The notes: a model not told the origin generated them from the letters alone. 64,000 nucleotides of DNA from Sitta carolinensis (GCA_032173965.1 CM063284.1:110396410-110460409), one strand, 5' to 3'. Counted from the first letter of the stretch, positions 33,285 through 46,330 are shown. Translations and numbers: made by a program.

Positions 33285-35017
33285 AGAAAATTGCTGAAAA
33301 GTCTTGTCAGCCCTCCTGAAAGTGAGGGTGAGTGGGGTCTTCATCCCATGGTACTGAAAGAGCTGGCCAATGTCATGTCTTCACAGAACCCCACTCCATT
33401 ATTTTTCAGCAGGCTCAGGAGTCTGGAGAAGTCTCATTTGTCTGGAAGCTGGCAAATTACCCCAGTTTTCAATAAGAGTAAGGAGAAAGGCCTTGGTAAT
33501 TACAGTCTCGTCCATTTCACTTCAGTGATTAGTAAAATTATGGAAAAGGTTATTCTGGGAGTTACTGAAAAACACTTGAGAGACAACACAGTCCTTAGTC
33601 ATGGCCAGCACAGATTCACAAGAGCAAAGTCCTGCTTAACAAACTTAATTCCCCTTTATGACAATGTCACCCTAGTCCAAGTTGACCAAGGGGAGATGTG
33701 CTTTAGCAAAGCTTTTGAATCTGTCTCTCACAGTATCCTTCTGGATAATCTGTCCAGCACACAGCTGGAGAAACACATCATGCAATTGGTGAGCAATTGG
33801 CTCCCAGGTTGAGCACAAGGGATTATAGTATATAAAGTCACATCAAACTGGTGACCAGTCAATAGTGACATTCCCCAGGGCTACATCTCAGAGCCAGTGC
33901 TCTTTAATGCTTTTATAAATCATCTGTGTGCAAGAATCCAATGTACATTAAGTCAGTTTGCTGACACTGCTAAATTAGGGGGAACCGTGGTATAGAGGCC
34001 TTGCAGAGTTCCAGATAGACTCAAGAGCTGGGCAGTCACCAGTTGCATGGAATTTAACAAGAGAAGTGCTGGATTGTCCAGCTGGGACAAGGTAACCCTG
34101 GTTACACCTACAGATTGGGGGGGCAAGAAGTTGAAGAGCAGCTCACTGGAAAGAGACCTGGGGTTCCTGGTCCATGGCAAGTAGAATGTGAGTCAGCAGT
34201 GCCCTGGCAGCCAGGAGGACTAAGCATGTTCTGGGGGGCATCAGGCACAGCATCACAAGGGAGGGGATTGTCCCACTCTGCTCTGTGCTGGGGTGGCCTC
34301 ACCTCGAGTTCTGGGGGCACTGTCAGAAACCACAATATAAAATAGACATAAAGTTCTTAGAGCATGTCCAGAGAAGGGTGACCAAGATGGCAAAATGTCT
34401 TGAGGATAAGGCAGAACCACAGAATCAGCTAGGTTAGAAAAGACCTCTGAGATCTCTGAGTCCAACCTGTGAAAAAATGCCACGTTGTTTATTAGACGAT
34501 GGTACGAAGTGCCACATCCAGTCTTTTCTCAAACACCTCCAGGGATGGTGACTCCACCACGTCTCTGGACAGCCCATTCCAATGTCCAAGCACTCTTTCT
34601 GTGAAGAACTTCTTCCTAAAGATATAATACCAGTGGCTGAGGCTACTTGTTTTGTCTCCACTTAGAGAAGAGAAGGCTGAAGGATGGCCTCCTTGTAGTC
34701 TGTAACTTCTCCAAGGAGGACAGCAGAGGCAGAGGTACTGATCTGCTCTCTGGTGACCAGCAGTAGGACACAAGGAAAAGGAAAATGCATGTGGAGAAAT
34801 TCAGGTTAGACTTTAGATAAAGTTTCTTCACTGAGTGGGTGATCAGTGACTGGAACAAGCCCTCAAGGGAAGAGGTCATGGCACCTCACCTGTCATAATT
34901 TAAGGAGCAGTGATGCCCTTAACCATATGCTTCAGTTCTAGTTGGTCCTGCTTGGAGAAGGGAGGTAATGCTCCTTATGGCTCTCTTTCAACTAGAGATA
35001 TTCTATGATTCTGTGAA
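33285..35017 (+). mobile_element. CR1 LINE, reverse-transcriptase region to 3' end, interrupted
   Basis: The + strand carries the CR1 ORF2 reverse-transcriptase domain: an open stretch to 33812 with SGSWQITPVFNKSKEKGLGN, then RFTRAKSCLTNLI and FSKAFESVSHSILLDNL. After a stop comes DIPQGYISEPVLFNAFIN in a continuing frame, and QFADT at 33954-33968 where active elements have FADD. The copy goes on through the 3' region (TTCAGGTTAGACTTTAGATAAAG, split as TTCAGGTTAGAC and TTTAGATAAAG) to the terminal TTCTATGATTCTGTGA at about 35001-35016. Stops and the damaged catalytic box show it is dead. An antisense CR1 fragment (34416-34632) splits it. Confidence 0.9.
34416..34632 (-). mobile_element. CR1 LINE 3' fragment nested in another CR1, antisense
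   Basis: The segment starts ACCACAGAATCAGCTAGG and continues TTAGAAAAGACCTCTGAG, CACCTCCAGGGATGGTGACT, GCCCATTCCAATGTCCAAGC and TGTGAAGAACTTCTTCCTAA: the CR1 3' end read backwards. On the left the host CR1 stops at GAGGATAAGGC (34402-34412); on the right it resumes at GGCTGAGGCTAC (34635). So this is a younger insertion into an older sense-strand copy. No clear target duplication is seen, which is usual for CR1. Confidence 0.85.
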
Positions 35018-38000
35018 ATGATTGATCATGTGAGCTAAGTTTTGGGGTTTAATCAGTTGTGCAAGGTAGGGTTCTATTTCTTTAGTGCACTGTAGAGGGA
35101 AGAGAGAGGTATATTGGTACCCAGCTTGGTCAGACACATTTTATACTCTCTCTGCCTCACCTGGGGCTTGCAGGGAACTACTGGTGGTAGCACAAGACTG
35201 AACTACAGCTTTGTAGCAGCCAGCAACATTTGGAGTTCATGGCATATTCTGTGGCAAATTATACCTTGTATTTTATTGACTAGTTCTGTCTCAAACACCA
35301 TCTTTGTGCTGCAGTGCCTCCCTAGGTTACTCCACATGGTAATAACAGTATGTGCTCTTTCTTGTACGTGTTAATTTTAAATTATATTTGCACAATGCAT
35401 GAATGTGAATCAATTTAAGCTTGGCATTCCTATTTCAGGGTAGGAATAGCTGGTCAATATGAGCTGATATTATTGACTGGCCTGTTTATGTATCTGTTGT
35501 GCAGACCATACAGGTAATGAATATCAATATACAAGAGTCTGCTGAAATGATTTACAGTCAAAATCATGGAGGCTGAACATGGAAGGCAGTCTCCCATGTT
35601 GGAAAGCAGTTGCCCGTATTTTGGTACAATAGATTCATCTGTAATCTAAAGTATACATAAAAGAAGAAATGTGAAATACTCTATCTAAAAGGGAAAACAT
35701 GAACATATGTCTCACAGTACACTTCTGACATGTGGTGTCTCACACTCTCAGAGAGAGTTTTTTTTAATGTCAGATGCAGAGCTGGTGTTACAGCTATGGA
35801 GTTTCCACACAGAAGCATCGTGGAGCCTCTCTTCTAGCTATATTCTATCGCCTTGCTCTGCTGCCTCCTCCAAATTTGACAGACAGACCTTCTCCTGCCT
35901 GTTCTCAGTGGTCTGAGATCCTAAGTGCTTGCTCTGATTCTTGTCTTTAAATCTTGATCTAATCAGGTACGTGTTTCAAGGAGACAATTAGGATTGAGTA
36001 GCAAAGTAGCAATTAGGAATGGATAATATGTCATTATTGTAAATCAGAATTACTAAGCATTTACATCATTGTAATGACAATATTTGTAGAAGAAGAGACC
36101 AAACCAATGACTGGTAAGGGAAAATTAAGATTAATCGTAAGCCGATTGTTGGCTTTGTAACATCATCCATGCAGCAGTCATGGGGTCCATCTGGGCTGTC
36201 TCAGGAGCAGAACAGGGACAGAGCTGTGACTCTGGGAGCTGCAATATGCTCCCTGACACATGAAGGATTAGTTGATGTTTCCTGACTAACAGCAGGTTGA
36301 GTGTGCTGACTGGTGTGCTGCAGATGACTGCAATGCAGGCACCAAGTCTACTGTTTGTAATTTAAAAACTCCTCTGTTTCTCTTCTTGTATTTTGTTAGT
36401 AGTCTGTAAATATGTTTATACATGCCCTGAGCAGATATGAACTTAATTCACTGATGACAGCTACGGCCTTACTTGAAGCTACATAGCCAGGCTAATGAGT
36501 CAACTATATACAGAAACAACAACAAAAAAACCTGGTTCTCAGCAAGGCTTATTAGCCTGGGTCCAGCTTTATGCAGGCATGGCTGTCTAGCTCTCATTCA
36601 GAACTCTCTTGTTTCTATCTAACTCCAAATGTGGGCAGAATATGATAATGACAGTACACAAAATGCCATGCAGGCATAACTCAGTTCCTCATGATTTTTA
36701 GAAACATGATATTGTTTTAACACTTCAATTTGAGAGTGGGTAATAAAGTTAAAAGGAAGAAACAGATGAATCAACTCTCCCTGTTTAGAATGGAATTCCT
36801 CCTAGAAAAAACTCTGTGGTTTATATTTTAGGGTTCTTCTTATGAGATCAGTCATCCATATGCTGTCACTTCTTTGGAACATGGGATGTCATTTTATGGG
36901 CATGAGATGAACTTCCCATTGCTTGCAAATAGAGAGGCTAATATGGTTCCAGGCAGAGGGTACCAAGAGACCAATTTTTATGTCATGGTGGCAATATGGG
37001 AATAATAATAATGAAGTGTTATATACACACTAAGCTAAAAGTGGCTCTAGCACAGTTTACATTGGAAAATAAGAGCTACCTCCTTGGGAATAAAGAGCTT
37101 TTGCTTCCATCCACAAGGGGATAGAACCTTGCCTCTGTGAAGCTTAGCCAGGAATGCTAACATAAGGGCTACCAGCCTTTATCTTTGTCTCTCATAAATA
37201 AATGAAGTTAGAAATGCAGAATGATGGTGTGAATATCTAAATTCATAGACATGAGCAGTAATACAGTTCTGCATTGCTTATGTTGCTTATTAATCCTTTC
37301 TGGAAGATTAAGGAACAAGGCATTGTGGGTTTTAATCAATGTGCTATGATGAACCTGAAGAATGTTGAACAATATTTTGAGTTCTCCTTTGGCACTGTTT
37401 CATCTAACTGAACCCAAATGATTTTTTATTTACAATCTGAACTCCACTTTCTTTTCTACTTTCAATCTGTCTCATCAATGTCATTCATTTTATGTATGCT
37501 GTGGCTTTCTGGAACTATCCTATTGTAGAATTATTAAATATACCTTTGTCTTATCAGGCATATAAAAATTATTGAATGTTGAGTTTTTTATCTTTCTTGA
37601 GGGAAAAGGAATTGCTGATTTTCAAGCTTGATAGTTTAGGGGTAAATTTGTTTGGTTTAGAGTGAGGTAGTATTCCAATTAGTGGAAGACCATTACAGTG
37701 ATTAGTTACTCTATACCAAGTACATTTCTTTGTTTACCACAACCAAAGTCTTTAATGTATGTAAAAAGAAATCATCTGGAGTGATCCCATATGAAAGGTG
37801 TTGACTGTTGTGAAAAAATAACTTCCTGTGGGCTTTATGTAGTTGGTCCCTATGAAACCCAGGATCATCTCATTAGATAGCCCACAATTATTACAGCAGT
37901 CTGGGACATTGCCTCTTTCCAAGAGGTATCCCTATAAATATTTTAGATGACATTCCATTAGAAAGCAGTGCTAAGTTTTAAGCCATGACCTCAAAGCACC

Positions 38001-38039
38001 AAAATAATAACGAAGTTGCTAGTAAAATTTTTCTAACAT
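35018..38039. other. Intergenic DNA without recognised genes
   Basis: AT-rich unique-looking sequence. I recognise neither exons nor mobile elements. Open frames at 35114-35374 and 35707-35916 have no nameable product. Confidence 0.5.
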
Positions 38040-38112
38040 TCCACCTTCTCTTCCTTCTCCTTCACCTTCTCCTTCTCCTACACTTTCTCCTTGTTCTTCC
38101 CCCTCTCTTTCT
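38040..38112. repeat. Polypyrimidine (CTT/TCC) microsatellite
   Basis: About 73 bp that is almost all C and T on the + strand, made of CTTCTC/CTCCTT words (for example CACCTTCTCCTTCTCCTACA). Such homopurine-homopyrimidine tracts can form triplex DNA. Confidence 0.85.
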
Positions 38113-39999
38113 TTTTATGACCCGAGTTTGCAGGTGACAATTTGGAAGACTATTTGTGTGTTTCAAATCATTCAGCATTTGATGTATAGGGTGGTGTCCT
38201 CCAAGAATCTAACAAGATAGGTGAAAGGTGGATGGTGGCCTGTGGTAAAAAAGAAAATGTCAACTGGTAGGTTAAATTCAGACTTGTATGCATCAATTCT
38301 GACACTGGCCCAACAGAAAGGAATATTCTACACAGTTCTTACTCAGATGGCAGCTTATCTGGGGAAAGAATCATGGGAAGATATTCAATCTTACTATGCA
38401 TAAAGACAGTCACAAGACACTTTTTTTTTTTTTTTTTGGTCATTTGGCTTAAAAAAGAGAAGAGATATGCCACTTAATACTCTTATACTTCGCAGGAGAT
38501 TCAGAGTTATATTTGTCTAAAACCTGTATTTCCACCAGTCCCACTGCTTGGATATTCAAGGAATATGAGCTGCTGCCTTCAAACTGGCAGTTCCCCAAGA
38601 GTCAGCAGTTGGAACTCCGAATAGAAGAAACAGACTTGTTTTTTTCTTGGTATACTCCTGTGTTTAGCTCATCTCTGTCATGTTTGCCTCGTGCAGATTG
38701 TGGTGAAGACAGTTGCCGCTCACGTATGCGCTGCTTTTTCCCTCCATGCCTGCAATGTGTGCATGGGAAGAGTTTTGGAGAACAGGTGGGGATGACAGCC
38801 ATGTGTTGCAAGTATATTCATAGATTACAGAGCCAAGGGGGGGTCTGCAACAGTCTAATCTGACTTCTTACATCACGTTCTTCTGTACATGTGTAAAATT
38901 ATTTGAGAAGAAACATCCCATTTTGATTGCTGCATTTATTTCATTAGCTATGTTGTTCAGTAGTCCTCAATATCAAGGACCTCATTTCTCCTGAAATAAT
39001 AAAACCCTTACGTCTTGAAGCAGGAGGGAGGTGTTGGGGTGTTGAATCATAAAAAATTGTGCATGCTGCAAATGACTGGATTCCTCTCAGGGCCGTACAT
39101 CTCTCCTTGAACTCTTTGTAAGCTGTGCAACTGAAAGGCCTTCCTTCAAGCTTCTTGAAATTTTGCTTTAATTTTTTCAGGTCTCTTGTAGCAAACCCCT
39201 TGCATTTTACTTGCTGTCATATTTTCCTTCACCCTGTGAGCTGACAATCAACTCTTTGTTCCTCCAATGATTTGGCTTCTGCTTCTAATTTGAAGCTGTA
39301 ATTCTCTTTCCTGTCTGTCAGTTCTTTGTGCCCAATCCCTATTTCACTCCCCACCCCCCCAGCCTTGGTCTTGTATAACAGAGAAGGAAAAAATTGTTTT
39401 CTGTATTTGCATTTCTTTGAATAACTCACAGCTTTGTCCATTTTCATGTGTCTCTCTCTTCCAGTGATGCAGCTTAGTCACTGTTTTCCTGCCATCATTT
39501 CTAATTCTTTTTATTTTAATGACTTTTCTTGCATTTCTAGATAAGTATTTTAGGATCCAGCCCTGCTGATGATCCTGCAAGTAACATGGGCCAACAATAT
39601 CAAGCCTATTGGGAGTATTTTGTTGAAGCAACTGTCGCCTTTCAAGTTCAGCTGCTTCAGGTGAAATTGGTTTCTCAGGCAGATTGTGGAAGAAATAAAA
39701 AGACCTTTGGTTAACAGCATCACTGGTGAATTCTTCCTCTACCAAGTCTGGGAGGGAGAGTGTCCCATCTCACTTGGTCATTTCTCTTTCTCTCCTGCTT
39801 TCTGTTTTCCTGAATCTTAATACTTAAGTATTTCCCCAACAAATGTATGCTTTTCAGCAGTACCTGTTTTTTCCCCACTTGCTAGAATGGACACCATCCA
39901 GTTTTTCAGAATCCAATCAGCAAAACTTGTCCCTGTGTTCTCCTTCAGCTCCAGTTTTTGTGATTGTTGTGCAATCAAGATTTTGAAGGTAATTACTTC

Positions 40000-40001
<2 letters not shown>
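38113..40001. other. Intergenic DNA, one unassigned - strand open frame
   Basis: There is a T-run near 38421. A - strand open frame at 39344-39745 (133 codons) with NLPEKPISPEAAELERRQLL and many Lys/Arg/Glu residues looks slightly protein-like, but I recognise no family. No gene is claimed. Confidence 0.4.

Positions 40002-40039
<38 letters not shown>
40002..40039. repeat. T(38) homopolymer
   Basis: Thirty-eight consecutive T on the + strand. It could be the poly(A) tail of a - strand retrocopy, but the following 200 bp show no recognisable gene and there is no poly(A) signal next to it. Confidence 0.9.
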
Positions 40040-43000
40040 CATTTTGTTTCTTTCTTTGGCCATATGCAGGGGAGACAAGCTTATCCAGCACCAAGAATTG
40101 ATAAATATCCACTGTTTTGTCTTGCTAAAGGTTATGGAGAGCTTAAAATACATCCAAAATTTTACCTAGAAGACACTCAAACAGTAATGCGGGTCAAAAA
40201 GGAAAGTTTGCTTGCCTCCAAAGAAATACAGAGCATGGTTCATGTCTGACAGTTGTCCTCTCCTAGGAGGAATTTAGAAAATACCCTGCACTCCTGATAT
40301 ATTTGTGGAAGAGTATCCCAAAACCTTTCTGCAATAGGGAGCTGGGGCCAGCCACTAGAAGGCAACATGATCCCACAAACAAAGACAGTATTCCCTCAGA
40401 TCTTCCTAAGCCAAAACCTGCACTGCTGCTCAATAAAATCACTTTTGCCACTTGTGTGTGTCATGAGTAGGGGATCTATTAAAAACACAGGGCTTTTCTA
40501 GGGCAGTGGTTGCAGCATTGCAGCATTTGAAAGGCACTGCATGAGAAGGAGCAGTGTTCACTGGTGGCACATAGGTGCTCAGTCTTGTGCTTTAACAGCA
40601 TTTACTGTATTTATAATCAGCTGTACTTGCAATGCAGGCTGATGACAATTTATTGGGAAAAAACAGTTACATGCCAGTAACAGTTACATGCCTCTTGATG
40701 ACCATTGACACCTGAAGCCCTGTAGGACTGTGTGGAGGGGATTTGCTGTGCTAACTTGCTTTTGTGAGCCATCAGTAGTGAATAACTTGTCCCTTTCAGG
40801 AATTTAATGCTCCCAAAGCATGGTTAATATTTCCCTATGTCTGGGTGAGTACACAGCTACAAAGCAGATGTGGTCCTCCTGCTTCACCTTTTCCTTTTCA
40901 TCCCGTAGCTGAGAGACCCAACAGATGGTCCTTTATATGTCTGTATGTTAAAACTGCAGTGCAAGAAATGCCACTAAGTATTTTCTGCCTTTTAATTTTA
41001 AAGAAAACATGTAAATGAGGAAAATATTGCTCTGTGGATCAAAAGAAGAGAGCCCAATTAGCACAGCACTCTGTTCTCAGAGTGCTGCCCCAAACTAAGC
41101 CCCTTAAAGCTCCTAAAGGGACCATCTTGATCTTTGTCACCTTTTTGGGGGATTTTGGTGATGTATTTTCTTCTTTTTCTACCATTCACTTCCACTCTCT
41201 TTGCTGTAATGACTTGGTCTCTTTCAGTGGCTTTTGTCTTATGTGTGAATAACAAGGACCTTTCTCTGCATTTACTCCTTTTTGCCCACTTGTGCCTCAT
41301 GTGCAGCCTCCTCAGCAGCTGCCACTGGCTGGAGGCTGGCAGACATGCCTTGGTGTCCCTCAGAGCACTTCTCCACAGCATGAAGGGGAGGGCAGAAAAA
41401 AGCACCTGTGGAAGTGGTGATGTGGAGTGGAAATGTCCTTGCAGCAGGTAAATAACTCCTTCTCCTCACTATTCCTCCTGATTTGGTACGTTTGCAGATC
41501 TAGGCAAGTGTAATTACTGTAAAATCTAATAAGATGCCAAGATTTCATGAAATCAGATGAGAGTGATGAAATAATCATGTATGGCTTTGAGAGTACCAGC
41601 TCACCAAGTTACAAGTCAGGATACATAGTTCTCTTACCTCTGATGGCTATACTTAACAAAAATTAGGCTTTTTGCGCAGCTTCACGCCTTGGAGAATAAA
41701 AAGTCCTATCTTCTACCAAGCCTCTAGATCCTCAGAAATAATTCAGAATTATTCTGCATTGAATCAAAGAACTCTACAAGGCACAGGCATTGGGCTATTG
41801 TGCCATAGTACTTTTTTTCATTATCATTGAGTCTGTATGTCTGTGTGTGAGTGTGTGTGATGAGAATTATCCATAAAGTAGAAATCTAATTAGGGAGATT
41901 TTCATGTCTCAAGGCTCAGTAAAATACTCCTGAGACAAGGGCAGGGCAAACCTCTGTTGCTGAAGGACAAATCAATACTGATAGAGTCTGACTAATCCCT
42001 GAGGCTGCTGTGCAGGGGGAAAGCAGGGCTCCCTGTGTGCCTGCTGGATGCCTGGGAGATGGGTCAGGGTTTTGCTCAGGCAGGTGCAGAACCTGTTGTT
42101 TATTTAACAAGGCTGGTGTCAGCTGCTGCCACTGCTTCAGAGCAATTAAAGAATGTGTTGTTGGGTACGAGGTTGCCAGGTGCTGGCTGTCCTATATGCT
42201 GTGACAAGCAGGGCAAAATTTCATGTAAACACCTGCCAGCATCCCAGGCAGACCTGAACTAATGGGCTATTATGTACCTGCCATTAAGCAGTTTGTGGAT
42301 TTAGCTGACAGCAACACGTGCACACCAGCAATAGCAGCAAGAGCCTGGAGAGATAAGATATTCCCATGTTTCCTTGCCTCCAACAGATGTCAGGCCAAGA
42401 TGCTTGAGAAATGCCAACAACCGCTTTGGACTTTACCCTCTTCAATACACGGGGCCCAGTCCTTGCATGGGGTGAACCAGTGCAGTGCCGGTGATGGCAG
42501 GAGGAAGGTGTTTTGACTGGGATCAGACCTGCCAGCCACAGCCTGATATTTCAGTATTGGGGTCATCTTTCCTCATGGAACCTGGATTTGTGTGGGCTTT
42601 CTTGCCTCCTCAAACATGGCATGGCAGGTCGTCCCCTTAGCTGATTCCCAAGTGTGAATGTGATCTCTGCTCCACTAACTGAGACTTGTGCAATTAGTGT
42701 CAGTAGTCACAAATTTCCACCCAAAAAGAACAGATTCTACTACTGAAAAAAAAAAAAAAAATCATGTCTTTGAAATATTTTAAAACATATCTTACAGTGA
42801 TTAATCCACTTCTCAGAATGCATGTGATTCATTGTTCTTCTGTTTCTTCAGTGTATGAGACACCCAGGTGTTCTGCTGCAGTTGTCCTCTGAGAGCATAA
42901 CAGGAAAGGAGGCCAATAATAGTTATGGGCTGCACCTTCTTTGAGGTGATGCACCCAGAGATCGGGAATAGTCTCTCAGAGCTCCTCTCCAGGGTTCTGT

Positions 43001-43559
43001 GTCTAATGGCCCTTAGGGGACCATTGACCAGGTAGAAATGGTTGAATAACAGTAGGGAATGTATCCCCTGCCCTGCCTTTGAGCGATGCTGGAGGAGCAG
43101 ACAGGAGGGCTGGCTGTGGCACAGAGGCTTTTCCATCTGGGAAGAGGGTCCTGCAGCTTACAGACCTACAAGTGATTGCAGTCATAACATGAGGATAACT
43201 AGTATCCCCATACTAGTACATTTTCAATTTATTGCCAGAAATTAGACCATCAAAGTTGATTTTTCCTGTGTGCTTTAGCACAAAAATGGGTGCTCTGCTT
43301 TATGAAGTATGAGAGTCAATGTTCTGTCCTGGGGAAGTCAATGTCTCTCATCCAGACTCAGTTTCTGTGCACTGTGTATGTTTGCAACAGCAATTATTAT
43401 ATATGCATTTTTCTTCCTTATTAAAAGGAAAACCTGCAGTATCTTGCCCCCTGCAGTTTTTAGTGGATACTGTGCATAAATGATTTATTCTTTTCTTTTA
43501 GAGAGGGTTTTGCTCTGCATGGCATCTGTCATCTGGGATTTCCCCCTCCCCCTCTTGCA
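40040..43559. other. Intergenic DNA without recognised genes
   Basis: No gene or clear mobile element. A short TG-rich run lies at 41836-41860, and an A(17)-like run near 42746. Several overlapping open frames around 41058-41578 on both strands have no recognisable product. Confidence 0.5.
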
Positions 43560-43860
43560 GAAATGTAGCTGGAAGGTGTTTGATTCAATCTGAGAACGAG
43601 TCAAAGTTGGTTCTATTAAATCCATCAATCTTCAGCTACTCTTTAACATTCTCTTTCATCTGGTGACGACCTTCGTTAATATGCACCATTTGTGATTAAG
43701 GTAGCAGTTGCAGGACGATCACAGGATTATGCGCAGATTACTACACATTTCCATGAAATTCAGATTTCAAGAGTTTAAAAGAGAATATTAAAACCTTAAA
43801 AAGTTTTTTCAATCACTTTTTTTATTATTGATCAAGAGAAGTCACGCCTATAACTGCTCT
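43560..43860. promoter_or_regulatory. Candidate conserved non-coding element
   Basis: Repeat-free, non-coding sequence with retained CpGs in an otherwise CpG-poor area (AACGAGTCAAAG, GACGACCTTCGTTAATATGC, GGACGATCACAGGATTATGC) and homeodomain-type TTAAT/TGATTAA cores. It looks constrained, but conservation is not visible from one sequence. Confidence 0.3.
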
Positions 43861-44737
43861 CTAATGCATGATCTCTTCATTTGCTGTATATTGGAGATGG
43901 GCAGTGAGACAGGATTTCAGCTGAAGGGTGTGTTGCCCAACACCTAAATTAAGATGGACCAAGAAAGCTAGCATATAAAAAGTCTTGACTCAGTGGGATG
44001 CTGGGATCTATTTCTTGTAGCTCTTCTTCAGGGGCGAAATAAGTGTGTTGCACTAGGTACCACACAGTAGTAAATGCTGTTAGAAAATTCTGTATATCAG
44101 GACTTTTACTTTTTATCTTTAAACAAAGTTCAAAGTAACATTCTGAAATAGAGCTGTCAGGTGAACTCCTGTGTAAAGGCCAAGAAAATGCAGTTGCTGG
44201 CATGAGATAAAAGACAAAAATGGAACAGGCAACAGGACAGAAAACTTTGGAAGTAGATGATTGTATCAAAGAAAAGCATGGCAGAGGTCGATGGGGAAGA
44301 AGATTAAAGTAGAATAGGAAAAGTAATCAAAGGATATCTTCAGTGAAAGCTCAAGATGTTGCTGAGAGGGAAATGTTATATCAGTAAATATACCTAGCAT
44401 AGTTATACATTTTCTGATGGTCAAAACTGCTCCCACTGAAGTGAGTCTAAAAATTTCAAGAGATGCAAAACTGAGTCTGCAGAGAGCCTCAGCAATATCA
44501 CCACTGGAAACAGCACGTTACCTGCTGGGGCTTTCTGATCACAAAGAAGAGCTGGAAGATCTTGACCAGCAAAAAGAACATGCAGCTCAGCAATGCATGG
44601 CTTATTGCAACCCTCTTTTTCAGCCTTTACCAGAGGATCTGGAGTCCCACACTGTTGGGACTTCAGTGGGGAGATGAGGAGGTACCTCGGGCAAGTCATC
44701 ACAAGCATGCAAAAATCTTCATTGCACAATCATTAAA

Positions 44738-44873
44738 GAATCATGGAGTCATAGAGCAGCTAGGGAAGAAAGGGACCCCAAAGATTTTCCAGGTCCAATA
44801 TCCCTTTCAGTAGACCCTGTTGCTTAGAGGCCTATCCAGCCTGACCTTGAATACTCCCAGGGATGGGGAATTT
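44738..44873 (-). mobile_element. CR1 LINE 3' end, antisense
   Basis: GAATCATGGAGTCATAGAGC, then AGGGACCCCAAAGATTTTCC, GTTGCTTAGAGGCCTATCC, and CCTGACCTTGAATACTCCC with AGGGATGGGGAATTTG: the 3' part of CR1 on the - strand. Confidence 0.85.
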
Positions 44874-46124
44874 GAACCAAGAAACCAAGAAAAAAGGAGC
44901 TTCATATGAGGAGAAGTGCACTTGAATGCAGGATTTTTTATTTTTCTGCCCACTGTGTCTATGTTAGATTTTATAAATATAAAAATATAAAAATGTGGTT
45001 TTTTGTCTCGTTGTTTTGTTTTGGTTTTGGGGCTTTTGAGCTTGGCTTTCACTTGACTTTACTTTGTCTCTGTTTATGTGAAGGCTTCTTGTTTTTCCAG
45101 CCCAGCGTCTGAAGAAGAGATCGAGCCGTCTGTTCTTTTGTTCATGGATTTGTTTATTCCTTGTTATCTCATATTCGTGGCTCTGGCCTGCCGAGTTCTT
45201 TTTTGCAGGTCAGATTGTGTCGGACTCTCTGCCCTTTGGGATGGTGCTATTTTTTATACTAAAAATTACGTGTGCTTTATTTACAACAACTCTTCAATAC
45301 CTATTAACTCCATTGAACAGTGTACTTTTATACTAGACCAACCAAAATGTGCCACAGTACTGCACAAGATGGAGAACAGAGACAAAGAAGGACAGGGACA
45401 CACCCAATTTCTTTTATCATTGTCTTCTGATTTTACACTATAAAATATTAAAATTCTACTTTTTTACTCTGTGATATGTTAATTATCATTTTACTTAAAT
45501 TCTTGTAACATAAATTTTCTTAGGACAGTCAGAAGGATGTCTTGGTTCCCACATGCCTATAAAAGGATTACTCTGTCTTTACAGAATGGTCCATCTGTTA
45601 TTCTGGAGGGTGGAAGCGAGTGGTAGCTCAGAACTCCCAAAAAAGTTGAGACAGAGCCTTTCAACCTGTTCAGCAGAGGTGTCACAACATAGTCAGTGAA
45701 TGGAGTTGTTCCAAGTTACTGCCCTGGAGTAGAAAGGAGAACAAAACAAAAAGGACTAAAAGGATGAGGTTATTTGCAAGCCACAGACAGAAGTGGGGTC
45801 CACTGGAACCCGAGAGGTCCATGCTGAGCTACAGGCTGAATGCCTCCTCCTGCACTTGGGCAAGCACCCAGAGCCTGCCCTCTCTCACTGACGGGCCGTG
45901 GGTGATGGCCAGAGATGCGCTTTGTGCTCTGTGTGCGTGCAGCATTGAGCTGGAGATCATTTACAGGGGCCTTGGGGGCTGTGGGCTAGGAGAAAACAGG
46001 GAAAGTGAGACAGACAGGACATGAGGAGCAGGAAAAACAAGGTGTTGAAACTTAGAGAAGAAAAGGTGAGGTGGGAGCTTATGGCTGCAGACGCAATTTT
46101 CAGACCACATGGGCCACTTGGAAC

Positions 46125-46330
46125 TGGGAATTACTTTCTCTCACCTTAACCACAAACTCTTGCATTTCTGAAAAGTATAATTTATGGGGAAATTCCATAA
46201 TTTTTCTAAAGATAATACAATTTACATATCACATTTGCATTTTATGACTTATTTGCATACCAATCCCACTTACTTGCTCCTTCTGCATTTAAAAATTTCA
46301 AATATGTGACAGCTATAAGCAAATATTGAA
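46125..46330. promoter_or_regulatory. Candidate regulatory element with two perfect POU octamers
   Basis: ATTTGCAT occurs exactly at 46233-46240 and 46251-46258, 18 bp apart in the same orientation, within AT-rich, repeat-free sequence. The octamer is the classical site of POU/Oct factors, including the neural class III POU proteins. Function is inferred. Confidence 0.35.

Noticed and set aside
33168..33812. 214-codon open frame as a host gene
   Set aside because: Its content is CR1 reverse transcriptase, and the copy has further stops, a damaged catalytic box and a nested insertion.
40002..40249. T(38) run as the tail of a processed pseudogene
   Set aside because: The adjacent sequence has no poly(A) signal and no similarity that I can recognise to a gene; no target duplication was found.
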